From: Propionibacterium cyclohexanicum
Lineage (GTDB): Bacteria > Actinomycetota > Actinomycetes > Propionibacteriales > Propionibacteriaceae
Direction: 5' to 3'
DNA: 64,000 nucleotides
NCBI RefSeq assembly: GCF_900111365.1
Contig: NZ_FOGZ01000002.1
Coordinates: forward strand, 62,001-126,000
Shown: positions 49,821-60,181 of the stretch, in pieces
How the letters are laid out: the number at the start of each line of letters is the position of its first letter
Numbering within the stretch: the first letter of the stretch is position 1
Notes under the pieces: model-generated
The model's database searches: none
Told to the model about the DNA's origin: nothing
What the model saw: only the letters and a program-made list of their open reading frames with translations
Translations under genes and position numbers: made by a program

Positions 49821-51065
49821 ATGAGCGATAGTGCAGGTCCGACCACCCACGGCCGCGTCGATCCCGACGGGACCGTGTATGTCATCACCTCGGCTGGTGA
49901 GCGGCGGGTCGGTCAAGTCCCCGATGTGAGTCCCGACGAGGCGCTTGCCTTCTTCACCCGTCGGTTCACGGCCCTCGAAACCGAAAGCTCCCTGCTGCGC
50001 CAGCGGGTGCAGTCTGGATCCGTGGCGCCCGACGAGGCTCGCAAGCAGATCAACGCCCTCAAGCGGAGCATCGCAGAGGCGAACGCGGTGGGCGATCTCG
50101 AGGCGCTGGCCGCCAGCCTGGAGGACCTGGCTCCGGTTGTCGAAGGGCAGCTGCAGGAACGGCGGCAGGCTCGTCAGCGGGAACACGAGCGCACCCGCGA
50201 GGCCAAGGAGGCCATGGTGGCCCAGGCCGAGAAGCTGGCCCAGGGCACCGACTGGCGGGGCGGCGTCAGCCGCTTCCGTGAGCTCCTCGAGCAGTGGAAG
50301 GCCCTGCCCCGCATCGACAAGGCCACCGATGACGAACTGTGGCATCGCTTCAGCTCGGCGCGCACCGTCTACACACGACGGCGCAAGGTGCAGTTCGCCC
50401 AGCAGGCCGAGGAGCGCGACGATGCCCGCAAGGTGAAGGAAGAGATCATCCGCGAGGCCGAGGGCCTGGCCGGTTCCACCGACTGGGGCGAGACGGCCCG
50501 GGACTTCCGCGATCTCATGACCCGCTGGAAGGCTGCCGGTCCCGCGCCGCGCGACGTCGACGAGAAGCTGTGGGAGCGCTTCCGATCCCTGCAGGACACC
50601 TTCTTCGAGGCTCGCAAGGCCGCCCTGGCCGAGCAGGACGAGGAGTTCCGCGGCAATCAGCAGGCCAAGGAGGCCCTGCTCGACGAGGCCGAGAAGTCGA
50701 TCCTGCCGGTCGGCGACGTCGCCAAGGCCCGCAGCCAGCTGCGCGCCTTCCTGGAGAAGTTCAACGCCTACGGGCGCGTGCCCCGCGATGCCCTGCGTTC
50801 CATCGACGCCCGGGTTCGCGATCTCGAGCAGGCCGTGAAGACCGCCGAGGAAAACGAATGGAAGCGCACCGATCCTGAGGCGCGTCGGCGTGCCGCCGAC
50901 ACGGTCGAGATGTTCAGCGCCCAGATCGACAAGCTCAGCCGCCAGGCCGAAGCGGCACAGGGACGCGGAGACACCCGCAAGGCCAGCCAGCTGAGGGACT
51001 CGATCGACACCTACCGCGGCTGGCTGGAGCAGGCCCGCAAGGCCCTCGACGAGTTCAGCGCCTGA
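49821..51065 (+). CDS. DUF349 domain-containing protein
   Basis: 414 aa, almost entirely helical and rich in Ala, Glu, Lys and Arg, so coiled-coil. A short beta-rich head (about 1-35) is followed by three or so DUF349 repeats; typical units are DELWHRFSSARTVYTRRR and EKLWERFRSLQDTFFEARK. No catalytic motif. Function unknown; found next to relA and hisS in actinobacteria. ATG 49821; only a GGGG lies upstream. Confidence 0.88.
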   Translation: MSDSAGPTTHGRVDPDGTVYVITSAGERRVGQVPDVSPDEALAFFTRRFTALETESSLLRQRVQSGSVAPDEARKQINALKRSIAEANAVGDLEALAASLEDLAPVVEGQLQERRQARQREHERTREAKEAMVAQAEKLAQGTDWRGGVSRFRELLEQWKALPRIDKATDDELWHRFSSARTVYTRRRKVQFAQQAEERDDARKVKEEIIREAEGLAGSTDWGETARDFRDLMTRWKAAGPAPRDVDEKLWERFRSLQDTFFEARKAALAEQDEEFRGNQQAKEALLDEAEKSILPVGDVAKARSQLRAFLEKFNAYGRVPRDALRSIDARVRDLEQAVKTAEENEWKRTDPEARRRAADTVEMFSAQIDKLSRQAEAAQGRGDTRKASQLRDSIDTYRGWLEQARKALDEFSA

Positions 51066-51091
51066 GCACGTCTGGCGCTGGCGTGCTTTTT
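51065..51091 (+). terminator. Intrinsic terminator of DUF349 gene
   Basis: AGCACG (51065-51070), loop, CGTGCT (51082-51087) followed by TTTTT. It overlaps the last base of the stop codon. The only hairpin here with a clear T-run. Confidence 0.65.
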
Positions 51092-51142
51092 ATGACCTTC
51101 ATCGGCCATGAGGGTGCCGGTGGGGGCCTTGCGGGCCGAACT

Positions 51143-51167
51143 GGGGCAGGAAAAGCGCGCCTGCCCC
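51143..51167. terminator. 8-bp hairpin between DUF349 gene and relA
   Basis: GGGGCAGG, 9-nt loop, CCTGCCCC. Lies between the convergent genes and may stop relA transcription. Confidence 0.5.
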
Positions 51168-51230
51168 TCGTTGCGGTGCCTGGACAGTCTCGTGCTGGTT
51201 CGCTAGCTGCTGGCTCGATGCCGGCCAGGC

Positions 51231-53585
51231 TCACTGCTTGACCCGGTAGACGTCATAGACCCCGGCCACCGTCTTGATCGTGGACATCACATGGTGCAGA
51301 TGAGTCGGGTCGCTCGACTCGAAGGTCAGCTTGACGCGCGCGAGCTGGTTCTTCGTCACCCCCACATTGGCGGAGGTGATGTTGACATGCTGATCCGCCA
51401 GCGCTCGGGTGATGTCAGCCAGGCCGCCGGGCCGATCCAGCATTTCGACCGCGATGCTCACAAGGAAGCCTGCCGAGCTGTCAGGAGCCCACTCCACCTG
51501 CACGATCCGCTCGGAATGGGTGAGCAGATTGGCGGCATTGGTGCAGTCGCGGCGATGCACCGACACGCCGTTCTCGCGCGTCACGAACCCGAGGATCTCG
51601 TCGCCGGGCATCGGGGTGCAGCACTTGGCCAGCTTCACCCACATATCGGGATCGCCATCCACCACGATCCCGCTGTTCGCCGAGCTGGGACGCCTGGCGC
51701 GCCCCGGCTTCGGCAGGACCGAAGCCTCCTCGAAGCTCTCGGCGGCAGCTGCCTCGTAGCCGCCCTCGGTGGCGAGGAGGCGTTGTACCACGCTCGGCGC
51801 ACCCACGACGCCCTCGCCCACTGCGGCATACAGCGAGTCGACACTGGTCAGCTTCAGTTCGTCGGCGACCGCCGTGAGGTGCTCGAGAGTGAGGAGCCGC
51901 TGCAGCGGCATACCGCTCTTGCGCAGCTGCTTGGCCAGCGCATCCTTGCCCTGGTCGATGGCCTCCTCTCGGCGTTCCCTCGTGAAGTACTGGCGGATCT
52001 TGCTCTTCGCCCGGGGACTCACCACGAAGTTCAGCCAGTCTCTGCTCGGCCCGGCGTTCTTCGCCTTGCTCGTGAGGATCTCCACGATGTCGCCGTTCTG
52101 GAGCTGGCTCTCCAGCGGCGCGAGCTTGCCGTTGACCCGCGCGCCGATACAGCGGTGCCCCACCTCGGTGTGGATGGCGTAGGCCAGGTCGACCGGGGTG
52201 GCGCCCTGTGGCAGCGCCTGGACATCGCCCTTCGGAGTGAAGACGTAGACCTCGCGGGTCTGGATCTCGAAGCGCAGCGTGTCGAGGAAGGCCTCCGGGT
52301 CCTGCTCCTCCTTGGTCCACTGGTTGAGCTGGTGCACCCAGGCGAGATCGGTGCCCTCAGGGTCGATCTTGCCGTCGTCGGCGTTCGGATCCTCCTTGTA
52401 CTTCCAGTGCGCCGCCACGCCGTACTCGGCACGCCGGTGCATCTCGTGGGTTCGGATCTGGAACTCCACAGGGTGGTTCCCGCTGCTCAACACCGTGGTA
52501 TGCAAGGACTGGTACATGTTGAATTTCGGCATCGCGATGTAGTCCTTGAAGCGCCCGGGCAGCGGATTCCAGTGCGTATGGATGACGCCGAGTGCCCCAT
52601 AGCAGTCCCGGGTGGTGTCCACGAGGATGCGCAGCCCCACGAGATCGTAGATGTCGGAGAAATCGCGCCCGCGCACCACCATCTTCTGGTAGATGGAGTA
52701 GTAGTGCTTCGGGCGTCCATAGACGACGGCCTTGATCCCGGCATCCTTGAGGTAGACCTTCACCTCGTCGATCACCTCACGAAGCTGCTGCTCACGCTTG
52801 GGGGCGGCCTGGGCCACCAGCCGCACGATCTCGTCGTAGACCTTGGGCTGGAGAGTCGAGAAGCACAGGTCCTCGAGTTCCCATTTGATGGCGTTCATGC
52901 CCAGCCGATGGGCCAGCGGTGCATAGATCTCGAGCGTCTCGCGGGCGATTCGGTTCTGCTTGTCGGGACGCAGGAAGCCCAGCGTGCGCATGTTGTGCAG
53001 CCGGTCGGCGAGCTTGACCACCAGGACCCTGATATCGCGGCTCATCGCGATGACCATCTTGCGAATGGTCTCGGCCTTCGCCGAGTCGCCGTACTGGACC
53101 TTGTCGAGCTTCGTGACCCCGTCGACCAGTGCTGCGATGGTCTCGCCGAAATCTGCACGCAGCTGCTCGATCGTGTAGCTGGTGTCCTCGACGGTGTCGT
53201 GCAGCAGAGCAGCGCACAACGTTGGCTCGGTCATTCCCAGCTCGGCGAGGATGGTGGCGACGGCCAGCGGATGGGTGATGTACGGGTCGCCACTCTTGCG
53301 GGCCTGACCCAGGTGGTAATGCTCCGCGGTGCGATAGGCGCGCTCCACCAAGGACAGGTCGGCCTTGGGGTGGTTCGCCCGGATCACCGAGAACAAGGGG
53401 TCGAGGACGGCCGACTGCGGTGCCTTCACCATGCCGAGTCGAGCCAGCCGCTGGCGCATCCTCAGCCGTGGCTGCTCGGGTCCGGAGGCAGCACGCTCGA
53501 CACCGGTCACCGGGGCCGGCGAGCGGGTCGTCAGCTCGGTGCGCGATCTGTCGCCGTAGGGGCCATAGACCTCATCGGTACTCAT
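51231..53585 (-). CDS. relA: Bifunctional (p)ppGpp synthetase/hydrolase Rel
   Basis: Stringent-response enzyme, 784 aa. The HD hydrolase domain is intact ([10 protein letters not shown] near residue 130), followed by the synthetase domain with [13 protein letters not shown] and [10 protein letters not shown]. Then TGS (about 440-500), a helical region, a conserved-Cys domain ([12 protein letters not shown]) and a C-terminal ACT domain. Both activities therefore look present. ATG 53585 has AAAGGGGG; a TAAGCT -10 lies at 53617-53622. apt-relA order is conserved. Confidence 0.97.
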   Translation of the reverse strand: MSTDEVYGPYGDRSRTELTTRSPAPVTGVERAASGPEQPRLRMRQRLARLGMVKAPQSAVLDPLFSVIRANHPKADLSLVERAYRTAEHYHLGQARKSGDPYITHPLAVATILAELGMTEPTLCAALLHDTVEDTSYTIEQLRADFGETIAALVDGVTKLDKVQYGDSAKAETIRKMVIAMSRDIRVLVVKLADRLHNMRTLGFLRPDKQNRIARETLEIYAPLAHRLGMNAIKWELEDLCFSTLQPKVYDEIVRLVAQAAPKREQQLREVIDEVKVYLKDAGIKAVVYGRPKHYYSIYQKMVVRGRDFSDIYDLVGLRILVDTTRDCYGALGVIHTHWNPLPGRFKDYIAMPKFNMYQSLHTTVLSSGNHPVEFQIRTHEMHRRAEYGVAAHWKYKEDPNADDGKIDPEGTDLAWVHQLNQWTKEEQDPEAFLDTLRFEIQTREVYVFTPKGDVQALPQGATPVDLAYAIHTEVGHRCIGARVNGKLAPLESQLQNGDIVEILTSKAKNAGPSRDWLNFVVSPRAKSKIRQYFTRERREEAIDQGKDALAKQLRKSGMPLQRLLTLEHLTAVADELKLTSVDSLYAAVGEGVVGAPSVVQRLLATEGGYEAAAAESFEEASVLPKPGRARRPSSANSGIVVDGDPDMWVKLAKCCTPMPGDEILGFVTRENGVSVHRRDCTNAANLLTHSERIVQVEWAPDSSAGFLVSIAVEMLDRPGGLADITRALADQHVNITSANVGVTKNQLARVKLTFESSDPTHLHHVMSTIKTVAGVYDVYRVKQ

Positions 53586-53616
53586 GAGCCAGCCCCCTTT
53601 CGTGTTGGTGGACCAA

Positions 53617-53622
53617 GCTTAG
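53617..53622 (-). promoter_or_regulatory. Candidate -10 of relA promoter
   Basis: TAAGCT in the 57-nt apt-relA gap, about 31 nt before the start codon, leaving a short leader with a good ribosome site. Confidence 0.35.
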
Positions 53623-53642
53623 TAGCGTCCCCACACCTGGGA

Positions 53643-54185
53643 TCAGCAGACCAGAATCGAGGAATAGCTGGTCACGCCGCACTCCCCCAAGTGCTTGCGT
53701 CCCCCCAGCCCCGCCAGCTCGATGACGGTCTCGACGTGCACGATCTCGGCGCCCTCGCGCGCCACAAGCTTCGCCGCCGCTCCGAGGGTTCCGCCGGTGG
53801 CGAGCAGGTCGTCGACGATGAGCACCCGCTGGCCCGGACGCAGCGCATCGCGATGGATGTTGAGGCTGCTGGAGCCGTACTCGAGGAGATAGTCCTCCTC
53901 GAAGACCGGGGCGGGCAGCTTGCCGGGCTTGCGCACCGGCACGAAGCCCACGTCCATCTGCAGGGCCATCGGGGCGCCGAACAGGAAACCGCGCGAGTCG
54001 ATCCCGACGACGACGTCGATCGGGCCGGGCAGCTGCCCGACGAGGACGTCGATGGTCTCCCGGAAACCGTCGGGATCCGCGAGCAGGGGCGTGATGTCGC
54101 GGAACTGAACTCCGGGTTCGGGGAAATCGGGGATGGTGCGCACCAGCGAGCTGATCTTCGCGACCCGCGCGTCGACTGAGGACAT
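53643..54185 (-). CDS. apt: Adenine phosphoribosyltransferase
   Basis: Adenine salvage to AMP. 180 aa. PRPP-binding motif VLIVDDLLATGGTLGA near residue 123; FPEPGVQFRDITPLLADP at the N-terminus. ATG 54185 gives family length and has AGGA within the end of secF, whose stop is 4 nt away. Between secF and relA, as in many actinobacteria. Confidence 0.96.
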   Translation of the reverse strand: MSSVDARVAKISSLVRTIPDFPEPGVQFRDITPLLADPDGFRETIDVLVGQLPGPIDVVVGIDSRGFLFGAPMALQMDVGFVPVRKPGKLPAPVFEEDYLLEYGSSSLNIHRDALRPGQRVLIVDDLLATGGTLGAAAKLVAREGAEIVHVETVIELAGLGGRKHLGECGVTSYSSILVC

Positions 54186-54189
54186 GCCG

Positions 54190-55371
54190 TCACTTCCTGC
54201 GCTGGCTACGGGTCTTGTGGACGGGCTGGGTGCGAGTACCGGGCTGGAGGGTGGTCGGCAGGGTTGCTCCACTGAGCTGGGACGGCGTGTGCTCACCGGT
54301 GGCCACCGTGGTGGTGACGCTCACCTTCGCTGCGGAACGGCTGCGGCGGCGCTCGAGGGAGGCCACATGTCTCTTCATCGCCGGCTCCGCCTCGCGCAGC
54401 TGGGCCAGCAGTGGGGTGGCGATGAAGATCGACGAATAGGCGCCGGTCACCATGCCGATGAGCAGCGCCAGGCCGAGATCGGCCAACGGCCCCTCCCCAC
54501 CGAGAAAGCCGATGCCGGCGATGAGCAGCGCGAGCACGGGCAGGATGCCGATGAGGGTGGTGTTGATGGAGCGCACCAGCACCTGGTTGACGGCGACATT
54601 CGCTGCCTCGGAGAAGGTGCGGTCCTGCTTGGTGATCTCGCGGGTATTCTCCCGGACCTTGTCGAAGACGACCACCGTGTCGTAGAGCGAATAGCCCAAG
54701 ATGGTCAGCACGCCGATGAGCGTGGCCGGAGTGACGGTGAAGCCGACGAGCGCGTAGAAGCCGACGGTGACGAGGAGATCGTGCCCCAGGGCGACGAGCG
54801 CGGAGACCGACATCCGCCACTCCCGGAAGAACAGCCAGATCATCAGCCCGACGAGCACCAGGAAGACGACCAGGGCCTGCAGGGCCTTGTCGGTGATCTG
54901 CTGGCCCCAGGACGGCCCGATGAGCGAGTAGTTCACCTTCTCCGGCGTGGTCTGCGCCGAGTCGGCGAGCTCATGGCGCAGTGTGCTGACCTCGTCGTTC
55001 CCCAGACTTCTGGTCTGGATGCGCACCGAGTCGCCCCCCACGGTGGTGACCTCGTAGCCCTCCAGGTTCGGTACCGCCGAGCGTGTGAGCACCTGCTTGA
55101 AGTCGGGGACGGTCTGCGAGCTGACCGAGCTCACCGGAACCGTGAACACCGAGCCGCCCTTGAAGTCGATACCCAGGTTCAGGCCCCTGGTGAACAGCGC
55201 GACGACCGAGATGAGCAGCAGGATGGCCGAGATCGTGTACCAGCGCCGGGCATGGGGCACGAAGCTGAACTCGAACTCCCCGGTGTAGAGCCGGTGGGTG
55301 AAGTTGCCCTTGGGCTCGTGCTCCCCCGCGCCGGGGCGGGGGGCCTTGTCGGTGCCGACCGGCTGGCTCAT
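54190..55371 (-). CDS. secF: Protein translocase subunit SecF
   Basis: Membrane component using proton motive force to aid Sec export. 393 aa. First transmembrane helix near residue 45, then the periplasmic domain beginning GIDFKGGSVFTVPV, and five further helices with GYSLYDTVVVFDKVRENT. The C-terminal tail (about 70 aa) is basic and Thr-rich. ATG 55371 overlaps the secD stop (ATGA). Confidence 0.96.
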   Translation of the reverse strand: MSQPVGTDKAPRPGAGEHEPKGNFTHRLYTGEFEFSFVPHARRWYTISAILLLISVVALFTRGLNLGIDFKGGSVFTVPVSSVSSQTVPDFKQVLTRSAVPNLEGYEVTTVGGDSVRIQTRSLGNDEVSTLRHELADSAQTTPEKVNYSLIGPSWGQQITDKALQALVVFLVLVGLMIWLFFREWRMSVSALVALGHDLLVTVGFYALVGFTVTPATLIGVLTILGYSLYDTVVVFDKVRENTREITKQDRTFSEAANVAVNQVLVRSINTTLIGILPVLALLIAGIGFLGGEGPLADLGLALLIGMVTGAYSSIFIATPLLAQLREAEPAMKRHVASLERRRSRSAAKVSVTTTVATGEHTPSQLSGATLPTTLQPGTRTQPVHKTRSQRRK

Positions 55372-57125
55372 CGTGACTCCTTTGCCCCGACGCCCGCCGA
55401 GGACCTCGCGGTCCTCGCTTTCGCGGCACCGGTCCCGGACGAGGCGGATCCACCGCCCGGGTGTGACTGTCTGGTCCGCCGGCGTCCCAGCAGGGAGGCG
55501 CGACTGACCCCCAGGTGCTCGGGCTCGAAGCCGGAGAACCGCTGCCCGGTGCCGAAGAAGTGCGTGCGTCCCAGCAGCGTGACGAGTGGATGGGTGAAGA
55601 AGAACACCACGAAGAGGTCGATGGCAGTGGTGACGCCCAGGGTGAATGCGAAGCCCTTCACCTCGCCGATCGCCAGGATGAACAGCACCACGGCGGACAG
55701 CAGCTGCACGGCGTCGGCCATCACGATCGTGCCACGGGCCTTGCCCCAGCCACTTTGGATGGAGTGCGGCAAGGAGAACCCGTCGCGTATCTCGTCGCGG
55801 ATCCGTTCGAAGTAGACGATGAACGAATCGGCCGTGACACCGATGGCCACGATCGCCCCGGCGATGCCGGGAAGGTTCATGGCGAAGCCGACGGTGGCTC
55901 CGAGCAGCACGATGACTGCCCATGTGACCAGGGCCGCGGCGCCCAACGAACCGACAACGACGATCCCCAGCCCACGGTAGTAAAGGAAGCTATAGACAAT
56001 CACGAGGCCCAGCCCGATGAGCCCGGCGATGAGCCCCGCCTGCAGCTGATCGCCGCCCAGGCTGGCCGAGACGGAGTCGACGCTGGACACATCGAAGCTC
56101 ACCGGCAGCGCCCCGAACTTCAGCTCGTTGGCCAGCGCCTTCGAGGTGGTGGCGTTGATATTGCCGCCGCTGATCTGCGCGCTGCCGCCGGTGATGGCGC
56201 TCGACACGCTGGGCGCCGAGATGACCTTGCCGTCAAGGACGATCGCGAACTGGTTCATCGGGGAGGACTGCTGGGCCAGGTGGGTGGTCGCCTGGCTGAA
56301 CCGGTCGGCCCCCGCTGAATCGAACTCCAGCGAGACCACCCAGGCCACCTCCCCCTGGGGTATCTCCGCCTGGGCATTGGTGACATGAGTGCCGCTGATG
56401 AGCTCGGGGCCCAGCAGGTACTTCGTCGTGCCGTCCTCGCTGCACGCGAACAATGGCTGGTCGGGGACATTGGGGAAGGCGTCCCCGCACCTGAACTTGT
56501 CGAAATCCGCGTCGTCCTGAGCGCTTGGCTGCCAGTTCAGCAGCGTGGAGAAGTCGGCGGGGGCCGACGCCGGGGCAGTGGGCCGCGGGGTCGGGGTGGG
56601 GGTGGGGGATGGCGGCAGACCGGCGGTGGCCGGCGCGGTCTGCGGTGTGGGGGTCGGCGTGGGCGACGGCGGAAGGCCGCTCGTCACCGGTGCCGTCGGA
56701 TTCACGCTCGCCGAGGGGCTGGACGTGGCGGACTGGGACTGCGAGGCGGAATAGACATTGCGGAAGGCCAGCTGGGCGGTGGTTCCGACGAGCTGGACCA
56801 GCTCGTCATTGCTCACATTGGGCACCGCAACCTGGATCTGCCGGTCTCCCTGCAAGGTGACCGAGGACTCGCCCACGCCCAGCGCGTCGACACGCTTCTG
56901 GATGATGGTGCGGGCCGTCTCGAGGTTCTCCTTGCTGGGTGCCGAGCCATCGCTGTTGTTGTGCGCGGTCAGTGTGATCGTCGTTCCGCCGCGTAGGTCC
57001 AGACCGAGCCTGGGGGCCCATGTCTTGCTCAGCGCCATGAGCCCGTAGAGGGCCACCAGGATGAGTGCGAAGACGATGAGCCGACGCCCGGGCTTTGCGT
57101 GTCGTGGACTGCTGGTGCGCGCCAT
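55368..57125 (-). CDS. secD: Protein translocase subunit SecD
   Basis: Partner of SecF, 585 aa. One N-terminal helix, the first periplasmic domain starting LGLDLRGGTTITL, then five C-terminal helices with TVGFAMNLPGIAGAIVAIG. The periplasmic domain contains a Pro/Thr-rich insert (about residues 140-190) with two near-identical copies of GLPPSPTPTPTP. A cytoplasmic tail follows. Upstream is yajC with a 24-nt gap. The insert looks like a flexible linker. Confidence 0.95.
   Translation of the reverse strand: MARTSSPRHAKPGRRLIVFALILVALYGLMALSKTWAPRLGLDLRGGTTITLTAHNNSDGSAPSKENLETARTIIQKRVDALGVGESSVTLQGDRQIQVAVPNVSNDELVQLVGTTAQLAFRNVYSASQSQSATSSPSASVNPTAPVTSGLPPSPTPTPTPQTAPATAGLPPSPTPTPTPRPTAPASAPADFSTLLNWQPSAQDDADFDKFRCGDAFPNVPDQPLFACSEDGTTKYLLGPELISGTHVTNAQAEIPQGEVAWVVSLEFDSAGADRFSQATTHLAQQSSPMNQFAIVLDGKVISAPSVSSAITGGSAQISGGNINATTSKALANELKFGALPVSFDVSSVDSVSASLGGDQLQAGLIAGLIGLGLVIVYSFLYYRGLGIVVVGSLGAAALVTWAVIVLLGATVGFAMNLPGIAGAIVAIGVTADSFIVYFERIRDEIRDGFSLPHSIQSGWGKARGTIVMADAVQLLSAVVLFILAIGEVKGFAFTLGVTTAIDLFVVFFFTHPLVTLLGRTHFFGTGQRFSGFEPEHLGVSRASLLGRRRTRQSHPGGGSASSGTGAAKARTARSSAGVGAKESR
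56587..56608 (+). other. G-quadruplex motif inside secD
   Basis: Four G-runs of 4, 4, 5 and 5 separated by 1-2 nt, on the strand opposite the coding strand (the transcription template). It arises from the PTPTPT-coding region. Confidence 0.6.
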
Positions 57126-57149
57126 CTGCTGCCGATTCTCCCCGAGCTC

Positions 57150-57713
57150 TCAGTTGCGATCCCGACCGGGCGCGTCGTCCGCATCGGGCTCGGGTGCAGC
57201 TGCCAAGGGCTGGGAGTCGGTGGTGTCCGGCGGCTCGCCGATGCTCGAACCGCTGTCCGTTGTGGGCCTGCTGGCCTCGCGCGGTGCATCGCCGATCGGG
57301 CTGAGCGAGGGGCTCGCCGGTGTCGTGCCGATGGAGATCTCCTCCGAGGGGGCGCTGAGCGATTCCTCGGTGCCCGCCGTGGCATCGGCCTCGATCGCCT
57401 CGGGGGTGGTGTCGTCCGTCGCATCGGAGTCGGCGAACTCGAACTCCTCTTCCTCGGCAGGCACGACTCGCGTGACCGCCTGCTTGACCACTGTGATGTC
57501 GACGCCGGGAGCCAGTTCGACAACGAACTGCTTCTCGCCGGCTGCTCGGATCGTGCCGAAGATTCCGCTGGTGAGCATGACGCGCGAACCGGGCTGTGCC
57601 TTGTTGAGCATCTCCCTTTGCTTGTCCATCTGCTTCTTCTGCGGACGGATCATGAGGAAATACATCGCCGCGAACATCACGACGACGAGGATGATCAGAG
57701 ATGAGCCTTGCAT
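57150..57713 (-). CDS. yajC: Preprotein translocase subunit YajC
   Basis: Small partner of SecDF. 187 aa. One N-terminal transmembrane helix (LIILVVVMFAAMYFLMI), then the conserved RPQKKQMDKQREML and a short beta domain. The last 90 residues are acidic and low-complexity, much longer than in E. coli YajC. ATG 57713 has AGAGAGG 6-7 nt upstream. Confidence 0.93.
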   Translation of the reverse strand: MQGSSLIILVVVMFAAMYFLMIRPQKKQMDKQREMLNKAQPGSRVMLTSGIFGTIRAAGEKQFVVELAPGVDITVVKQAVTRVVPAEEEEFEFADSDATDDTTPEAIEADATAGTEESLSAPSEEISIGTTPASPSLSPIGDAPREASRPTTDSGSSIGEPPDTTDSQPLAAAPEPDADDAPGRDRN

Positions 57714-57807
57714 AGTCGTCCTCTCTCGGGCACATCTGATGCGCCATGCCGTGGCGAGTTTACCGGTTCGGACACTCAACGCCACTCGCCGCGCACCCAC
57801 CGAGGGT

Positions 57808-58863
57808 TCACGAGAACAGGTCGGGGCCCTCATCGCCGGATGGCCGGGGCCCGCCGGGGGCGCCGGGCGGAGCGGACAGCCCGAGATGGGCCCATGCCGC
57901 CGGTGTGGCGACCCGCCCGCGCGGGGTGCGCATGAGGAAGCCCTGGCGCACCAGGAAGGGCTCGGCGACCTCCTCGACGGTCTCGGTCTCCTCACCCACA
58001 CTGATGGCCAAGGTCGACAGGCCCACCGGGCCGCCGGCGAACTTCGCGCAGATCGCCTCGAGCACGGCCCGGTCCAGGCGGTCCAGGCCCAGTTCGTCCA
58101 CCTCGTACAGCTCAAGCGCGGCCTTCGCCAACGCGACGTCCACCCGCCCATCGGCGTTGACCTGGGCATAGTCGCGGACCCGGCGCAGCAGGCGATTGGC
58201 GATCCGCGGTGTGCCACGGGAACGTGACGCGATGAGCCGGGCCGAGTCGGCGTCGAGCTCGACATCGAGCTTGGCGGCCGAGCGGGTGACGATCCCGGTC
58301 AGGTCCTCGACCTCGTAGAAGTCGAGCTGAGCGGTGAAACCGAATCGATCGCGCAGCGGACTGGGCAGCAGTCCGGCACGGGTTGTCGCGCCGACCAGGG
58401 TGAACGGCGGGATACTGATCGGAATGGCGGTGGCCCCGGGCCCCTTGCCGACGATGACGTCGACGCGGAAGTCCTCCATCGCCAGATAGAGCATCTCCTC
58501 GGCCGGGCGCGACATGCGGTGGATCTCGTCGAGGAAGAGCACCTCGCCCTCGACGAGCCCCGAGAGAATCGCCGCCAGATCGCCGGGATGCTGGATGGCC
58601 GGGCCCGAGGTGATGTGCAGGGGTGCGCCCACCTCGGCAGCGATGATCATGGCCAAGGTGGTCTTGCCCAGCCCAGGCGGCCCGGAGAGCAACACGTGGT
58701 CGGGGGTGCTGTCGCGGTGCCGGGCCGCTGCCAGCACAAGCGAGAGCTGGTCCCTCACCCTGGGCTGGCCCTCGAATTCGTCGAGCCGGCTCGGCCTCAG
58801 GGCAGCCTCCGCGGCCTGCTCCTCGGGAGCGACCAGCGGGTCGACCGGGGAGTGCTCCATCAT
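57808..58863 (-). CDS. ruvB: Holliday junction helicase RuvB
   Basis: Hexameric AAA+ motor for branch migration. 351 aa. Walker [14 protein letters not shown], Walker [10 protein letters not shown], sensor [18 protein letters not shown] and a C-terminal winged helix with [16 protein letters not shown]. It follows ruvA with an 85-nt gap, longer than the overlap between ruvC and ruvA. Confidence 0.98.
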   Translation of the reverse strand: MMEHSPVDPLVAPEEQAAEAALRPSRLDEFEGQPRVRDQLSLVLAAARHRDSTPDHVLLSGPPGLGKTTLAMIIAAEVGAPLHITSGPAIQHPGDLAAILSGLVEGEVLFLDEIHRMSRPAEEMLYLAMEDFRVDVIVGKGPGATAIPISIPPFTLVGATTRAGLLPSPLRDRFGFTAQLDFYEVEDLTGIVTRSAAKLDVELDADSARLIASRSRGTPRIANRLLRRVRDYAQVNADGRVDVALAKAALELYEVDELGLDRLDRAVLEAICAKFAGGPVGLSTLAISVGEETETVEEVAEPFLVRQGFLMRTPRGRVATPAAWAHLGLSAPPGAPGGPRPSGDEGPDLFS

Positions 58864-58948
58864 CGGCGCTCCCCTGGCCCTGGGCGCGAGCCGCGAGCTG
58901 ACCCGCGGCGATCGCCGGCGATCGCGAGCACGATCGAGGTCGGCGTCA

Positions 58949-59554
58949 TCACAGCCTCGCCAGTGATGCCAGGGCCGCCTTCATGAGCACGGGGACGGTC
59001 GGCGAGGGAGTCTGCTCGGCCAGCGGTGCCACCGCCTGGCAGGCGGCCTCGGCGTCCTTGGTCGTCCATCCCAGGCTTTCCAGACCCTCGAGGATCTGCT
59101 CGCGCCACTGCCCCACCGTCGCCTGGGACGGCGAGGCCGCCGGCTCGAAGGCGAGGTGATTCATCTTGTCCTTCAGCTCGATGACCAGCTTCTGCGCGCT
59201 CTTGCGGCCCACTCCGGGCACTGTGCACAGCGTCGCGAGGTCCTCACTGCGCACGGCAGCGGCGAGCTTTCCCGGGCTGAGGACCCCAACGATGGCCAGG
59301 GCGAGCTTGGGACCCACTCCGTTGGCCGAGCGGCACAGCTCGAAGCACTCGCGTTCCTGCGCAGTGGCGAAGCCGTACAGGCTCAGGTCGTCGTCGCGCA
59401 CGAGCAGGCAGGTGTGCAAACGGGCCTCCTCCCCTACGCGCAAAGTGGCGGAGGTTGCCGGGGGGACCGACACCCGCAAGCCCAGACCGTGCACATCGAC
59501 GACCACCCAGGTGACGCCCAGTGCCGCGACCACACCGCGGATCTGGGCGATCAT
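58949..59554 (-). CDS. ruvA: Holliday junction-binding protein RuvA
   Basis: Junction-recognition tetramer. 201 aa. N-terminal OB fold, then two helix-hairpin-helix motifs ([12 protein letters not shown] and [18 protein letters not shown]) and a C-terminal RuvB-contact domain. ATG 59554 overlaps the ruvC stop (ATGA). Confidence 0.97.
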   Translation of the reverse strand: MIAQIRGVVAALGVTWVVVDVHGLGLRVSVPPATSATLRVGEEARLHTCLLVRDDDLSLYGFATAQERECFELCRSANGVGPKLALAIVGVLSPGKLAAAVRSEDLATLCTVPGVGRKSAQKLVIELKDKMNHLAFEPAASPSQATVGQWREQILEGLESLGWTTKDAEAACQAVAPLAEQTPSPTVPVLMKAALASLARL

Positions 59555-60066
59555 GAGCGGCCCCTTGCGACGGCGGCGGCGTAGCGGTTGCTCGCGCCGC
59601 CGCGCCACAGATGGGTGATGGCCAGAGCCAGTGCGTCGGCAGCGTCCGCCGGCGTGGGTGGCGCCGCCAGGCCGAGCACCCGGGCCACCATGGCGCCGAC
59701 CTGCTCCTTGCCGGCCCGGCCCGATCCGGTGAGTGCCGCCTTGACCTCGCTTGGCGTGTGCATGGCCACCTGGCATCCGGAGCGTGCCCCGATGAGCATG
59801 GCGATACCGGCCGCCTGGCCGACGCCGGTGACGGTGGGCAGATTGTGCTGAGCGAATACGGCCTCGATCGAGATGACATCCGGACGGTAGCTGTCGAACC
59901 ACTCCGTGAGCCCTGCCTCGACGGCGAGCAGGCGCTGCGGATGCTGCTCGTGCGGATCGGTGCGCACCACCCCGACGGCCACCAGGCGCGGGCGGGCTCC
60001 CGGGGCGGCATCGATGATGCCGACCCCGCACCTGGTCAGTCCCGGGTCCACACCCATCACTCGCAC
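59551..60066 (-). CDS. ruvC: Holliday junction resolvase RuvC
   Basis: Endonuclease resolving Holliday junctions. 171 aa. Catalytic acids: Asp in GVDPGLTRCG, Glu in SIEAVFAQ, and Asp pair in ADAADALALAITH. GTG 60066 has GGAGG with a 7-nt spacer. A LexA-type box and a -10 lie upstream, so ruvCAB is probably part of the SOS response. Confidence 0.97.
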   Translation of the reverse strand: MRVMGVDPGLTRCGVGIIDAAPGARPRLVAVGVVRTDPHEQHPQRLLAVEAGLTEWFDSYRPDVISIEAVFAQHNLPTVTGVGQAAGIAMLIGARSGCQVAMHTPSEVKAALTGSGRAGKEQVGAMVARVLGLAAPPTPADAADALALAITHLWRGGASNRYAAAVARGRS

Positions 60067-60102
60067 CCTGCAACCTCCTGGCAGCAACCGATCCGGCATG
60101 AT

Positions 60103-60125
60103 CCGAACGTCTGTTCGACAGTCTA
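60103..60125 (-). promoter_or_regulatory. SOS (LexA) box and -10 of ruvCAB promoter
   Basis: On the minus strand the -10 TAGACT (60120-60125) is followed 1 nt later by TCGAAC AGAC GTTCGG (60103-60118). This matches 11 of 12 specified positions of the actinobacterial LexA consensus TCGAAC-N4-GTTCGA. A repressor there would cover the start site. Confidence 0.75.
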
Positions 60126-60181
60126 GGGCCTGGCAGCATCGCGCCGGCAATCAGCCAGCGTCCGGCCGCTGCGTCGTGCGC

